A stretch of DNA of 64,000 bases from positions 62,001 through 126,000 of the forward strand of contig JBOHFR010000001.1 of NCBI GenBank assembly GCA_050699715.1. The letters run 5' to 3'. Positions 43,791 through 52,207 of the stretch are shown here, one piece after another (positions within the stretch are counted from its first letter, which is position 1; each line of letters begins with the position of its first letter). The notes below the pieces were generated by a model that ran no database searches, was not told where the DNA came from, and was given only the letters and a program-made list of their open reading frames with translations. Origin of the DNA: GCA-003244245 sp050699715 (GTDB taxonomy: Bacteria; Actinomycetota; Actinomycetes; Mycobacteriales; Pseudonocardiaceae). The translations under genes were made by a program, and so were the position numbers.

Positions 43791-44645
43791 ATGCACGGAA
43801 CCCGGGATGAGCTCGTTCCCTTACCCCCGCCGTTCGAGGTCGTGTTGCGTGGGTTCGACCGCCAGCAGGTCATCGACCACGTCAATGCTCTGAAAGCTCG
43901 CGTTGGGGCCGTCGGAGCCGAGCGCGACGCTGCGCTGGCGCGGGCCGCCGACTTCCACGAGAAGTGTGAACAGCTGCGTCGTGAAGCCGCCGAGGCGACT
44001 AGGCAGGTTGATCGCCTGCGTCATGCAGCCGAGGAGACGGCCACCGAGGTCGATCGCCTGCAGCGGTCCCCGCTGACCGCGGCGACCGCGCGGATCCAGC
44101 GCATGCTGCAGATAGCCGAGGACGAGGCCGCCGAGCTGGCGGCTACCGCCGAGCAGGAGACCACCTCGCTGCGCGAGAGCGCCCGCGCCGAGGCCGATCG
44201 GCTGCTGGTCGAGACCAGGCAACGATGCGAGCGCCTGGAGGCGGAGTCCGCGAGCCGGCGTCAGGCCGAGGAGGCGCAATCCGCGGCCCGATGCCAGCGG
44301 GCGGAGCAGCAGTCCGAGCGGGACATCGCTAGCCGCGAGGCCGAGACGGACGCCTGGATCCGCGATTACCAGACCCGTAGCGTCGCCGCCTTGCATCTGA
44401 TCATGCACATGGCGGGCGAGCGGCTGAGTAGCCGGATGGTCACGGCTAAACGGCAGGTCAGTGCCGCCAGAGCGCTGCGGTCCGAGGTCACCGGTCAGCT
44501 GTCCGAGGTGCACCGCTTGCTGGCGGAGGCGCTCGGCGTGGTCGATGCGTCCACCCCCGCGGAGCAGGCCGAGTACGCCGAGCCGGCGCAGGGCTCACCC
44601 CTGCAGGCAGATCAACCCACGGCCAGATTTGGGCTAAATCCGTAG
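43791..44645 (+). CDS. DivIVA-like coiled-coil protein
   Basis: A 284-residue protein with a DivIVA-type N-terminus (PPPFEVVLRGFDRQQVIDHVNALKARV would be the membrane-curvature-sensing segment, residues about 12-40) followed by a long acidic/basic coiled coil (45-210) and an alanine-rich tail. Such proteins position wall synthesis or septa at poles. The longer frame from 43308 lies inside glnD and is rejected. It lies between glnD and ffh; partner unknown. Confidence 0.75.
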   Translation: MHGTRDELVPLPPPFEVVLRGFDRQQVIDHVNALKARVGAVGAERDAALARAADFHEKCEQLRREAAEATRQVDRLRHAAEETATEVDRLQRSPLTAATARIQRMLQIAEDEAAELAATAEQETTSLRESARAEADRLLVETRQRCERLEAESASRRQAEEAQSAARCQRAEQQSERDIASREAETDAWIRDYQTRSVAALHLIMHMAGERLSSRMVTAKRQVSAARALRSEVTGQLSEVHRLLAEALGVVDASTPAEQAEYAEPAQGSPLQADQPTARFGLNP

Positions 44646-44897
44646 TCGAGTAGTCCTACCTAGTCGCGATTGCGGGTATTCACGCTCCCCGGCGGGAACT
44701 GCCGGCGCCACGATGGTCGGGTGGCTCGGCGATGGTCGGGCGGACGTAGGGCTGCTGCCCGGGCCGAAGAATCGGGCAGCGGGTGTGCCGCTTCGACCGC
44801 AGGAGCCCTTGCCGGATCGTCGGCAGCCCGGGGTAGGGCCTGGGCTGCCGACGATCCAGGCTCTCGCGTCCACAGCGGCGCGGCTACGCTGGCCCTC

Positions 44898-46481
44898 GTG
44901 TTCGACACCCTCTCCGACCGGCTCACGTCAGCGTTGTCCGGCCTGCGCGGCAAGGGCAGGCTCTCCGAGGCCGACATCGACGCCACCGCTCGCGAGATCC
45001 GCATTGCGCTCCTCGAGGCTGATGTCGCGCTGCCGGTGGTCCGCCAGTTCATCGGGCAGCTCAAAGAGCGCGCCAAAGGCGCCGAGGTCTCCGGTGCGCT
45101 GAACCCTGCCCAACAGGTCATCAAGATTGTCAATGAAGAGCTCATCGGCATCCTGGGCGGGGCGACCCGGCGTCTTGAGCTGGCCAAGGTGCCTCCGACT
45201 GTGATCATGCTGGCTGGTCTGCAGGGTTCCGGAAAGACGACGCTGGCCGGCAAGCTCGCCCGCTGGCTGCGCAACCAGGGCCATACCCCCCTGCTCGTTG
45301 CCGCTGACCTACAGCGACCCAACGCGGTCACCCAGCTACAGATAGTGGGAGAGCAGGCCGGGGTGCGGGTGTACGCCCCCCACCCGGGTGCGCAAGCGAC
45401 CGGTCATCGGGCAGAGTCGGGTGCGCAAGCGACCGGTCAGGCGGTAGAGCTGAGTAGCGGTGCCGGCGACCCGGTCGATGTCTCGCGCCGCGGGGTGGCC
45501 GAAGCTCGGGCCCGCCAGCATGATGTCGTCATTGTGGACACCGCCGGCCGGCTGGGCATCGATGCCGAGATGATGCGTCAGGCCGCCGATATCCGCGACG
45601 CGGTGCAGCCCACCGAGACACTGTTCGTCGTCGACGCCATGATCGGCCAGGATGCGGTGACCACCGCCGAGGCTTTCCGGGACGGCGTCGGCCTCACCGG
45701 CGTCGTGCTGACCAAGCTGGACGGCGACGCCCGAGGTGGCGCGGCGCTGTCGGTGCGGCACGTCACCGGTGCGCCGATCCTGTTCGCGTCCAACGGGGAG
45801 AGGCTGGAGGACTTCGATGTCTTCCACCCGGACCGGATGGCCAGCCGGATCCTGGGCATGGGAGATCTGCTCACCCTGATTGAGCAGGCCGAACAGGCCT
45901 TCGACGCCGAGCAGGCCGAGCAGGCCGCCGCTAAGATCGGCAGTGGTGAGCTGACCCTGGAGGACTTCCTCGAGCAGATGCAGGCCATCCGCCGGATGGG
46001 GCCGATCGCCAACCTGCTCGGGATGTTGCCCGGCGCGGCTGGAATGAAAGAGCAGCTAGACCAGATCGATGACAAGCAGTTAGATCGGCTGCAGGCCATC
46101 ATCTGCGGCATGACCCCCGCCGAGCGGGCCGATCCAAAGATCATCAATGCCTCTCGACGCCAGCGTATCGCCCGGGGCTCCGGAGTGGCGGTCAGCGAGG
46201 TGAATCAGCTGGTCGAGCGGTTCTTCGAGGCTCGCAAAATGATGCAACAAATGGCCGGTCGGTTCGGTTTTCCCGGGACCGGCCCCGGACGCCGCAACCG
46301 TAAGGGACGCAAGGGCAAGAAAGGCAAGGGGCGGGGCCCGACGCCACCGAAGACGCGCGGCGGGTTGCCTGGAGTGCTGCCAGGCGGCATGCCCGCGCTG
46401 CCTGACTTATCCACTCTGTCCGGTCTGGACCAACTGCCGCCCGGCTTCGACCCGTCGAAACTGAAGTTCCGCGAGAAATGA
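44898..46481 (+). CDS. ffh: Signal recognition particle protein Ffh
   Basis: Ffh is the SRP GTPase that binds signal peptides and 4.5S RNA. The 527-residue protein has the N domain, G-domain motifs (LAGLQGSGKTTLAGKLARWL, DLQRPNAVTQLQ, VDTAGRLGIDAEMM, TKLDGDARGG, ASNGERLEDFDVF) and a methionine-rich M domain (MIRRMGPI-like IRRMGPIANLLGMLPG, RIARGSGVAVSEVNQL). An insertion of about 25 residues made of an 11-residue tandem repeat interrupts the G domain after VYAPHPG. GTG 44898 starts it; the upstream open frame from 44670 is unrelated. Confidence 0.95.
   Translation: MFDTLSDRLTSALSGLRGKGRLSEADIDATAREIRIALLEADVALPVVRQFIGQLKERAKGAEVSGALNPAQQVIKIVNEELIGILGGATRRLELAKVPPTVIMLAGLQGSGKTTLAGKLARWLRNQGHTPLLVAADLQRPNAVTQLQIVGEQAGVRVYAPHPGAQATGHRAESGAQATGQAVELSSGAGDPVDVSRRGVAEARARQHDVVIVDTAGRLGIDAEMMRQAADIRDAVQPTETLFVVDAMIGQDAVTTAEAFRDGVGLTGVVLTKLDGDARGGAALSVRHVTGAPILFASNGERLEDFDVFHPDRMASRILGMGDLLTLIEQAEQAFDAEQAEQAAAKIGSGELTLEDFLEQMQAIRRMGPIANLLGMLPGAAGMKEQLDQIDDKQLDRLQAIICGMTPAERADPKIINASRRQRIARGSGVAVSEVNQLVERFFEARKMMQQMAGRFGFPGTGPGRRNRKGRKGKKGKGRGPTPPKTRGGLPGVLPGGMPALPDLSTLSGLDQLPPGFDPSKLKFREK
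45385..45439 (+). repeat. 33-bp tandem duplication inside ffh
   Basis: A 22-bp identical block occurs at 45385-45406 and 45418-45439, start to start 33 bp, so the reading frame is kept and two copies of GAQATG are produced in Ffh. Typical actinobacterial Ffh has only a few residues here. Confidence 0.8.
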
Positions 46482-46528
46482 CAGGGCCCTTCCCTGGTGG
46501 GCCGGCCAGGACACAGGGAGCCCAGGTC

Positions 46529-47590
46529 ATGCACGTGCGCGGGGTACTGCTGCCCGCCGGGCAACCCGGCGAGCTGTGGGTGGCCGACGGGGTGATATGC
46601 GCCGAACCAGTTCCCGGCGCGATCACGGTCTGTGACGGCGGCTACCTACTCCCGGGACTAGTCGACGCGCACTGCCACGTTGGTATTGGCGCACAGGGGC
46701 CGGCGAGCCTGGCCGAGGCCGCCGAGCAGGCCGCCACTGACCGGGATGCCGGCACCTTGCTCATCCGGGATTGTGGAGTCCCGATCGATACCCGTCCGTT
46801 GCAGTCCCGCGTCGACTTACCGCGGATCATCCGGGCCGGCCGCCACCTGGCCCGCCCCAAGCGTTATATCCCGACTATCGGCGTGGAGCTCGATGATCCC
46901 GCGCTACTTCCGCAGGCCGTGCGGGATCAGGCAGCGGCTGGGGACGGCTGGGTCAAGCTGGTCGGCGACTGGATCGATCGCTCGACGGGCGATCTCGCGC
47001 CGCTGTGGCCCGATCACGTGCTGGTCGAGGCGGTCGCCGCCGCGCACGCCGCTGGGGCCAGGGTCACCGCGCACGTCTTCGGCGCCGACGCGCTGCCTGG
47101 TCTGATCGCCGCCGGGATCGACTGTATCGAGCACGGCACCGGCCTGTCCGCCGACACCATCACCGAGATGGCCGCGCGCGGCACCGCCCTGGTGCCCACA
47201 CTGATCAACATCGAGACGTTCCCGGTCATCGCCGACCGCGCCAGCAAGTACCCGCGCTACGCCGCGCACATGCGGGCGCTGCACGCCCGGGTCCGGGACG
47301 CCGTCGCTGTCGCCGTCGAGGCGGGGGTGCCAGTCTATGCCGGCAGCGACGCCGGCGGTGGGATCCAGCACGGCCGGCTGGTTGATGAGATCGCCGCGTT
47401 GCGCACCGTCGGGTTATCCGGTGCGCAGGCGCTGGCGGCAGCGAGCTGGGCGGCCCGTGACTGGCTGGGTGTTCCCGGCCTGGTGCCCGGCGCGCCGGCG
47501 GACCTGCTGGTCACCCGCACCGACCCTCGGCTGGACCCGGACACGCTGCGCGACCCTGCGTTGCTGTTGTTGCGTGGTCGGGCGCTATGA
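46529..47590 (+). CDS. Amidohydrolase-family protein
   Basis: About 353 residues of the imidazolonepropionase-like amidohydrolase group. Metal ligands are seen in LLPGLVDAHCHVG, WVKLVGDW (carbamylated lysine candidate), VTAHVFGADALPGLIAAG IDCIEHG, and VYAGSDAGGG near the end. The substrate is unknown. In mycobacteria a similar gene also follows ffh. I prefer ATG 46529 (GGGAG upstream); ATG 46478, overlapping the ffh stop, would add 17 residues. The stop lies in an 11-bp repeat leading into the CPBP gene. Confidence 0.88.
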   Translation: MHVRGVLLPAGQPGELWVADGVICAEPVPGAITVCDGGYLLPGLVDAHCHVGIGAQGPASLAEAAEQAATDRDAGTLLIRDCGVPIDTRPLQSRVDLPRIIRAGRHLARPKRYIPTIGVELDDPALLPQAVRDQAAAGDGWVKLVGDWIDRSTGDLAPLWPDHVLVEAVAAAHAAGARVTAHVFGADALPGLIAAGIDCIEHGTGLSADTITEMAARGTALVPTLINIETFPVIADRASKYPRYAAHMRALHARVRDAVAVAVEAGVPVYAGSDAGGGIQHGRLVDEIAALRTVGLSGAQALAAASWAARDWLGVPGLVPGAPADLLVTRTDPRLDPDTLRDPALLLLRGRAL

Positions 47591-47614
47591 GCCCGCTATG
47601 AGCCCGCTATGAGC
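47584..47614 (+). repeat. Tandem 11-bp repeat carrying three ATGA stop/start codons
   Basis: GCTATGAGCCC is repeated (47584-47594, 47595-47605) with a third partial copy to 47614. The first ATGA holds the amidohydrolase stop, the third the CPBP start (47609). The first two ATGs each open a four-codon frame closed by the next TGA. The repeat has pushed the start 22 bp away from the upstream stop. Confidence 0.7.
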
Positions 47615-48358
47615 ACTGTCTTGCGGGATACCCGCCGTGGCTGGCTCATGCTCGCGTACTCCGTGGCCGCGTACGTGACCTTCCTGGTGGCGCAGGTGCT
47701 GATCGTGCTGCCCTTCGCGCTGGCCCCCCGACCCGGGGGTGCGGGTGTGCGAGTTCCCAGCGCGGTGTTGGTGATCGGGCTCGTGGTGTCGGCCGTGGCG
47801 GCCGGCGTGGTCGCGGCGACTGGTGCCGCGCACCTCGGCCGGGGGAACCTGCGGGAACGATTGCGCAGCGAGCTGTCGGTGCGCTGGCGACCGCGCGACG
47901 CCGGCCTCGGGTTGGCGCTGGGCGTCGCTGGCTTACTTCTCACCTGGCCCGCCTCGGCGCTCTGGGCGCGCTCGGTCGGCAAGAATCACGCGAACTCAGC
48001 GGTGGGAGAGGTGTTCGGTGGTCAGCGACTGCATCTCGGCTGGGCGCTCACGCTGTTCCTCGCGGTGTTGCTGATCTCGCCGGTGTACGAGGAGATGATC
48101 TTTCGCGGTCTGCTGTGGCGAGCGATGGAATACTGGCGGTGGAACCGCTGGGTGATTCTCGGGTTGACCACGGTGCTGTTCTCCTTCGCCCACTTCGAGC
48201 TGCTGCGCACTCCGCTGCTGGTGGTGATCACGTTGCCGATCGCGCTGGCCCGGTTGCTCACCGGCAACTTGCTGGCCAGCATCGTCGCCCACCAGGCGAA
48301 CAACTTTCCGGCAGCGGTTGTGCTCCTGCTGAGTACTCAGGGTGTACTGCATGGGTGA
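47609..48358 (+). CDS. CPBP-family intramembrane metalloprotease
   Basis: A 249-residue multipass protein of the CPBP (CAAX protease/bacteriocin-processing) family. The catalytic motifs are SPVYEEMIFRGLLWRAME (EExxxR), LFSFAHFELL (FxxxH) and SIVAHQANNF (HxxxN/B). About six to seven membrane segments are predicted. Substrates are not known. It probably belongs to the same transcript as the amidohydrolase. Confidence 0.9.
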   Translation: MSTVLRDTRRGWLMLAYSVAAYVTFLVAQVLIVLPFALAPRPGGAGVRVPSAVLVIGLVVSAVAAGVVAATGAAHLGRGNLRERLRSELSVRWRPRDAGLGLALGVAGLLLTWPASALWARSVGKNHANSAVGEVFGGQRLHLGWALTLFLAVLLISPVYEEMIFRGLLWRAMEYWRWNRWVILGLTTVLFSFAHFELLRTPLLVVITLPIALARLLTGNLLASIVAHQANNFPAAVVLLLSTQGVLHG

Positions 48359-48456
48359 TCCCCCGAGCGGTCCCTCGCGTGACACCCCGGCGTGTCCGGC
48401 CCTCGTGCCAGTGCGCCCGCCCGTTGTGGACGGGCTACACAGGGCGTCGGGATCGT

Positions 48457-48466
48457 CTGGCACAAT
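48457..48466 (+). promoter_or_regulatory. Probable extended -10 promoter element of the rpsP operon
   Basis: CTGGCACAAT, 137 bp upstream of rpsP, differs by one base from the motifs before rplS and yajC. TGG plus CACAAT resembles an extended -10. The 245-bp gap (48359-48603) holds no gene and would be a leader for the ribosomal operon. Confidence 0.4.
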
Positions 48467-48603
48467 GGGACGCTGTTGTCGCGGCGGGTCCTCACCATCG
48501 TGCTGCGACCACTGACCTTGCGAGCGCCGTCGGTCCGTGCCCCCACCATGGGCCGCGCGCGCTCACCGTGAACACTCGCGCGTTGACAGGAGTACCTCGG
48601 CCC

Positions 48604-49104
48604 GTGGCTGTCAAGATCAAGCTTATGCGGCTCGGCAGGATTCGCCAGCCGTACTACCGGATCGTCGTCGCCGACGCCCGCACCCGCCGCAACGGCAAGG
48701 CAATCGAGACGATCGGCAAATACCACCCCAAGGAGCAACCCAGCTTCATAGAGGTCGACTCTGGGCGGGTGCAGTACTGGCTCGGTGTCGGGGCCCAACC
48801 CACCGAGCCGGTCCAACACATCCTCCAGATCACGGGGGACTGGCAGCGGTTCAAAGGTCTCCCAGGTGCCGAGGGCACGCTGCAGCGTGCTGAGCCCAAG
48901 CCAGACAAGGCCGAGCTGTTCAACCGGGCGCTGGCGCAGGCCGGCGAGGTGCCAACCACTGAGGCCACCACGCCACGGAAAAAGGGCGCCCGTCAGGCGG
49001 ACACCAGCACGGTCGCTGATGCCAGCCACACGGCCCCAGAGAAGGCTCCAGCTGGAGCTGACGACCGGGAGGACACTGCGACGGTCGCGGACGGCCAGGT
49101 GTGA
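48604..49104 (+). CDS. rpsP: 30S ribosomal protein S16
   Basis: S16 with the normal core MAVKIKLMRLGRIRQPYYRI, VADARTRRNGKAIETIGKYHP, and a C-terminal extension of about 60 residues rich in alanine, threonine and charged residues, as in actinobacteria. Total 166 residues. The GTG at 48604 is the family start; the longer open frame from 48115 lies inside the CPBP gene. It overlaps khpA by 4 bp. Confidence 0.96.
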   Translation: MAVKIKLMRLGRIRQPYYRIVVADARTRRNGKAIETIGKYHPKEQPSFIEVDSGRVQYWLGVGAQPTEPVQHILQITGDWQRFKGLPGAEGTLQRAEPKPDKAELFNRALAQAGEVPTTEATTPRKKGARQADTSTVADASHTAPEKAPAGADDREDTATVADGQV

Positions 49105-49340
49105 GCATGCTGGCGGACGCGCTCGAGCATCTCGTTCGGGGAATCGTGGACAATCCTGACGATGTGCGCGTCCAGCTGGTGACCACGCGGCGGGGCCGCA
49201 CCCTTGAGGTGCACGTCCACCCTGATGATCTCGGCAAGGTGATCGGCCGGGGCGGGCGCACCGCCACCGCGTTGCGCTCGGTGATGACCGGCATCGGTGG
49301 GCGTGGGGTTCGCGTTGACGTCGTCGATACCGATCGTTGA
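49101..49340 (+). CDS. khpA: KH-domain RNA-binding protein KhpA
   Basis: A 79-residue single KH-domain protein with the GxxG loop in VIGRGGRTATALRSVM. KhpA (YlqC) binds RNA, often with KhpB/EloR-like partners, and is found between rpsP and rimM in many bacteria. It starts with a GTG in a 4-bp overlap with rpsP and ends one base before rimM. Confidence 0.93.
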   Translation: MSMLADALEHLVRGIVDNPDDVRVQLVTTRRGRTLEVHVHPDDLGKVIGRGGRTATALRSVMTGIGGRGVRVDVVDTDR

Positions 49341-49341
49341 C

Positions 49342-49914
49342 ATGGCGGAGCAGGCGACCGTGCAGCTGGACAGTGATGGTGGAGGGGACACCAGGGGTGA
49401 TAACAGGGCTTCCGGCACTCAGCGGGTGATCGGCCGCATTGGCAGGCCCCACGGCCTCCGTGGGGAGGTGACGGTGCAGGTGCGCACCGACTTCCCTGAA
49501 CAGCGGTTCACTGCCGATGCGCAGCTGCATGGTGATACGGGCCGCGTTCTCACCGTGGAGACTGTCCGTCCGCATGGGGAAGCCTTGCTCGTGCGATTCG
49601 CCGGGGTAGCCGATCGAGATTCGGCAGCGGAACTGTGCGGGCTCTTGTTGACCGTCGACGCCACAACGCTGCCCGACTTGGACGACCCAGATGAGTTCTA
49701 TGACCACCAGCTCGAGGGCCTGGCCGTTGTGCGGTCCGACGGCGCCGCGCTGGGCACGGTGCGCGAGGTCGTGCATGCCCCGGCCAGCGACCTGCTGGTG
49801 TTGGAGACAGAGCGCGGCGAGGCGCTGGTGCCCTTCGTGCGGGCGATTGTGCTCGAGGTGGACCTGGCTGGTGGCCGAGTGGTGCTCGACCCCCCTGACG
49901 GGTTGCTCGACTGA
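49342..49914 (+). CDS. rimM: Ribosome maturation factor RimM
   Basis: RimM assists 30S head assembly and binds S19. The 190-residue product has the N-terminal barrel (RVIGRIGRPHGLRGEVTV) and the PRC-barrel (EFYDHQLEGLAVV, SDLLVLE, LVPFVRAIVLEVD). The ATG at 49342 is preferred over earlier starts at 49297 because those overlap khpA. A 20-residue acidic leader precedes the fold. Confidence 0.95.
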   Translation: MAEQATVQLDSDGGGDTRGDNRASGTQRVIGRIGRPHGLRGEVTVQVRTDFPEQRFTADAQLHGDTGRVLTVETVRPHGEALLVRFAGVADRDSAAELCGLLLTVDATTLPDLDDPDEFYDHQLEGLAVVRSDGAALGTVREVVHAPASDLLVLETERGEALVPFVRAIVLEVDLAGGRVVLDPPDGLLD

Positions 49915-49926
49915 GGGCGTTGCGCT

Positions 49927-50679
49927 GTGTTGATTCAGATCGTGACAATCTTCCCCGAGTACCTGACGCCGGCCAGGGAGGCACTGCTCGGCCGGGCCAT
50001 CGAGCGGAACCTGATCGTCTTCACGGTGTATGACCTGCGGCGCTGGGCCCACGATGGGCACCGGTCGGTGGACGACGCGCCCTATGGCGGTGGACCCGGC
50101 ATGGTGATGCGGCCCGACGTGTGGGGTGAGGCGCTGGACGAGGTACTCGCTGGCGAGCCGCTGCCACGGTTGGTGGTGCCCAGTCCCGCTGGACGGCCAT
50201 TCACCCAGCAGCTGGCCACCGAGCTGGCTGCGCAACCCCGTCTCGTCTTTGCCTGCGGCCGCTACGAGGGCATTGACCAGCGGGTGATCGACGACGCGGC
50301 TGACCGGGTCGTCGTTGATGAGATCTCGATCGGCGACTACGTGCTCGTCGGGGGCGAGGTCGCCGTGCTGGTGATGGTTGAGGCGATGGCCCGGCTGCTG
50401 CCTGGGGTGCTGGGCAACCCCGCCTCGGCGACGCAGGACTCGTTCTCCGACGGTCTTCTGGAGGGGCCTTGCTATACCCGTCCCGAGGTGTGGCGGGGCC
50501 GGGAGGTGCCCGCCGTGCTCCGCTCAGGCAACCACGCCGCGATCGCTCGCTGGCGCCGGGATCGCGCGGTGGAGCGCACCGCAGCGCGCCGTCCTGACCT
50601 GCTGGCGGCGCTGCCATCCGGTGCGCTGGATGGCGCGGATCGGGCCTTGCTCGAGGGCCTCGTCACCCCGCCCGGATGA
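49927..50679 (+). CDS. trmD: tRNA (guanine-N1)-methyltransferase TrmD
   Basis: TrmD methylates G37 of tRNAs with S-adenosylmethionine. The 250-residue protein shows MLIQIVTIFPEYL, DAPYGGGPGMVMRPDV, CGRYEGIDQRV, EISIGDYVLVGGEVAVLVMVE (trefoil knot) and DSFSDGLLEGPCYTRPE. It begins with GTG 12 bp after rimM. Complete. Confidence 0.96.
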   Translation: MLIQIVTIFPEYLTPAREALLGRAIERNLIVFTVYDLRRWAHDGHRSVDDAPYGGGPGMVMRPDVWGEALDEVLAGEPLPRLVVPSPAGRPFTQQLATELAAQPRLVFACGRYEGIDQRVIDDAADRVVVDEISIGDYVLVGGEVAVLVMVEAMARLLPGVLGNPASATQDSFSDGLLEGPCYTRPEVWRGREVPAVLRSGNHAAIARWRRDRAVERTAARRPDLLAALPSGALDGADRALLEGLVTPPG

Positions 50680-50748
50680 ATCCCGCACATTATCCCCAGA
50701 CATCACCTCCAGACATCAACTCCCCGGTTTCATCGCGGCTGGCGGCAT

Positions 50749-50758
50749 CTGGCACACT
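50749..50758 (+). promoter_or_regulatory. Probable extended -10 promoter element of rplS
   Basis: CTGGCACACT is identical to the motif before yajC and lies 141 bp before rplS in a 220-bp gap (50680-50899) that contains no gene. The remaining leader could carry autoregulation by L19; no structure was identified. Confidence 0.4.
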
Positions 50759-50899
50759 GAATCGGTTCCCGCAGCGGAGCAAGGCAGGGACTGCCCCCAG
50801 GGCGGACGTCCTTACCGTCACCAAAGCCGCTGTTCGCGCCCACGCAGGGCGCTCTAGACCGTGCACAGCACACGATGATGACGAGGACGGACTCCCGAG

Positions 50900-51259
50900 A
50901 TGAACACCCTGGACGCCCTGGACGCGAAGTCATTGCGGTCCGATATTCCTGACTTCCGGCCCGGTGACACCCTCAAGGTGCACGTCCGCGTCATTGAGGG
51001 CTCGCGCCAACGGGTACAGATATTCCAAGGCGCGGTCATCCGCCGTCAGGGCGGGGGAGTGCGGGAAACCTTCACGGTGCGTAAGGTGTCCTTCGGCGTG
51101 GGTGTCGAGCGCACCTTTCCGGTGCACACCCCTAATATCGCCATGATCGAGGTTGTCACCCGCGGTGATGTCCGACGCGCCAAGCTATACTACCTTCGCG
51201 ACCTTCGGGGTAAAGCTGCCAAGATCAAGGAGAAGCGTGATACACCGTCTGCGTCCTGA
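50900..51259 (+). CDS. rplS: 50S ribosomal protein L19
   Basis: L19 of 119 residues: DIPDFRPGDTLKVHVRVIEG, QIFQGAVIRRQGGGVRETFTVRK, GVGVERTFPVHTPNI and AKLYYLRDLRGKAAKIKEK. It has its own leader and is followed 37 bp later by lepB, the usual actinobacterial arrangement. Confidence 0.97.
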   Translation: MNTLDALDAKSLRSDIPDFRPGDTLKVHVRVIEGSRQRVQIFQGAVIRRQGGGVRETFTVRKVSFGVGVERTFPVHTPNIAMIEVVTRGDVRRAKLYYLRDLRGKAAKIKEKRDTPSAS

Positions 51260-51296
51260 TCCCCCGGTACTGGTCGCCTGTCGATAGCCTGAGGAC

Positions 51297-52202
51297 GTGG
51301 CCCACCTGGCTCGCTCGACCGAACCCGCTCGCGCCGAGGATCCCGGCGATTTCCCCGACCGCCGCCCGCACCGGCATCGCCTGTCCAAGCGCAAGAAGGG
51401 CTCTTTCTGGCGAGAGTTGCCGATTCTGGTGCTCACCGCGTTGGTGCTCACGTTCCTGATCCAGACATTCTTGGCTCGGGTGTACGTCATCCCCTCAGCG
51501 TCCATGGAGCCGACCCTGCATGGCTGCCCCGGCTGCGCCAACGATCGGGTACTGGTCGACAAGCTGACCTACCGGTTTCGCGACCCGAGACCGGGCGATG
51601 TGGTGGTGTTCCGCGGTACCGACTCCTGGGACAGTGAGTTGCCCAGCCAGCGCTCGAGCAATGTCCTGGTTCGTGGGCTCCAGCAGGCCGGTTCACTGAT
51701 CGGGCTCGCCCCGCCGGACGAGCGGGACTTCGTCAAGCGGGTGATCGCGGTGGGTGGCCAGACCGTGCAGTGCTGCGATAAGCAGAACCGGGTCATCGTC
51801 GACGGGATCGCACTGACCGAGCCCTACGCCTTCATCGGGCACGAGCCCCAGGATGAGTTCGGCCCAGTCACGGTGCCCCACGGCAACTTATGGATGATGG
51901 GGGACAATCGGAACAACAGTGCGGACTCGCGGCGACACGTGGCAGACCAGCGCTCGGGCACCGTGCCGGTGAGCAACGTCATCGGCACGGCCCGCCTGAT
52001 CGTGCTTCCGCTGTCGCGGTGGCAGAGTATATCCGACCCTGATCCGCAGCATGCTATGGCGCTCGGCGCGTCAGGGCCTCCAGGGCCTTTCGCGCCCTGG
52101 CCCTGCGGTCTTCCGCCGGGTGCTGGCCTGGTGTTGAGTTGGCCGGCGCTGCGAGGCGGTCGTATCCTGCGGGAGATGGTGGTCGCTGGGAGGCGTGGCT
52201 GA
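51297..52202 (+). CDS. lepB: Signal peptidase I with an unusual C-terminal extension
   Basis: LepB removes signal peptides at the membrane. A basic N-terminus is followed by one membrane segment (about 40-60), then the serine nucleophile in VIPSASMEPTLHG, the lysine base in DFVKRVIAVGG and GDNRNNSADSRRH. Family similarity normally ends near VLPLSRWQSI; here the frame continues for some 55 residues of low-complexity proline/glycine sequence. The extension lies next to rnhB and may come from a lost stop codon. Start GTG 51297. Confidence 0.93.
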   Translation: MAHLARSTEPARAEDPGDFPDRRPHRHRLSKRKKGSFWRELPILVLTALVLTFLIQTFLARVYVIPSASMEPTLHGCPGCANDRVLVDKLTYRFRDPRPGDVVVFRGTDSWDSELPSQRSSNVLVRGLQQAGSLIGLAPPDERDFVKRVIAVGGQTVQCCDKQNRVIVDGIALTEPYAFIGHEPQDEFGPVTVPHGNLWMMGDNRNNSADSRRHVADQRSGTVPVSNVIGTARLIVLPLSRWQSISDPDPQHAMALGASGPPGPFAPWPCGLPPGAGLVLSWPALRGGRILREMVVAGRRG

Positions 52203-52207
52203 CGAGC

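Noticed and set aside
48337..50235. 632-codon minus-strand frame opposite rpsP-khpA-rimM-trmD
   Set aside because: Shadow frame crossing four conserved genes; no family features.
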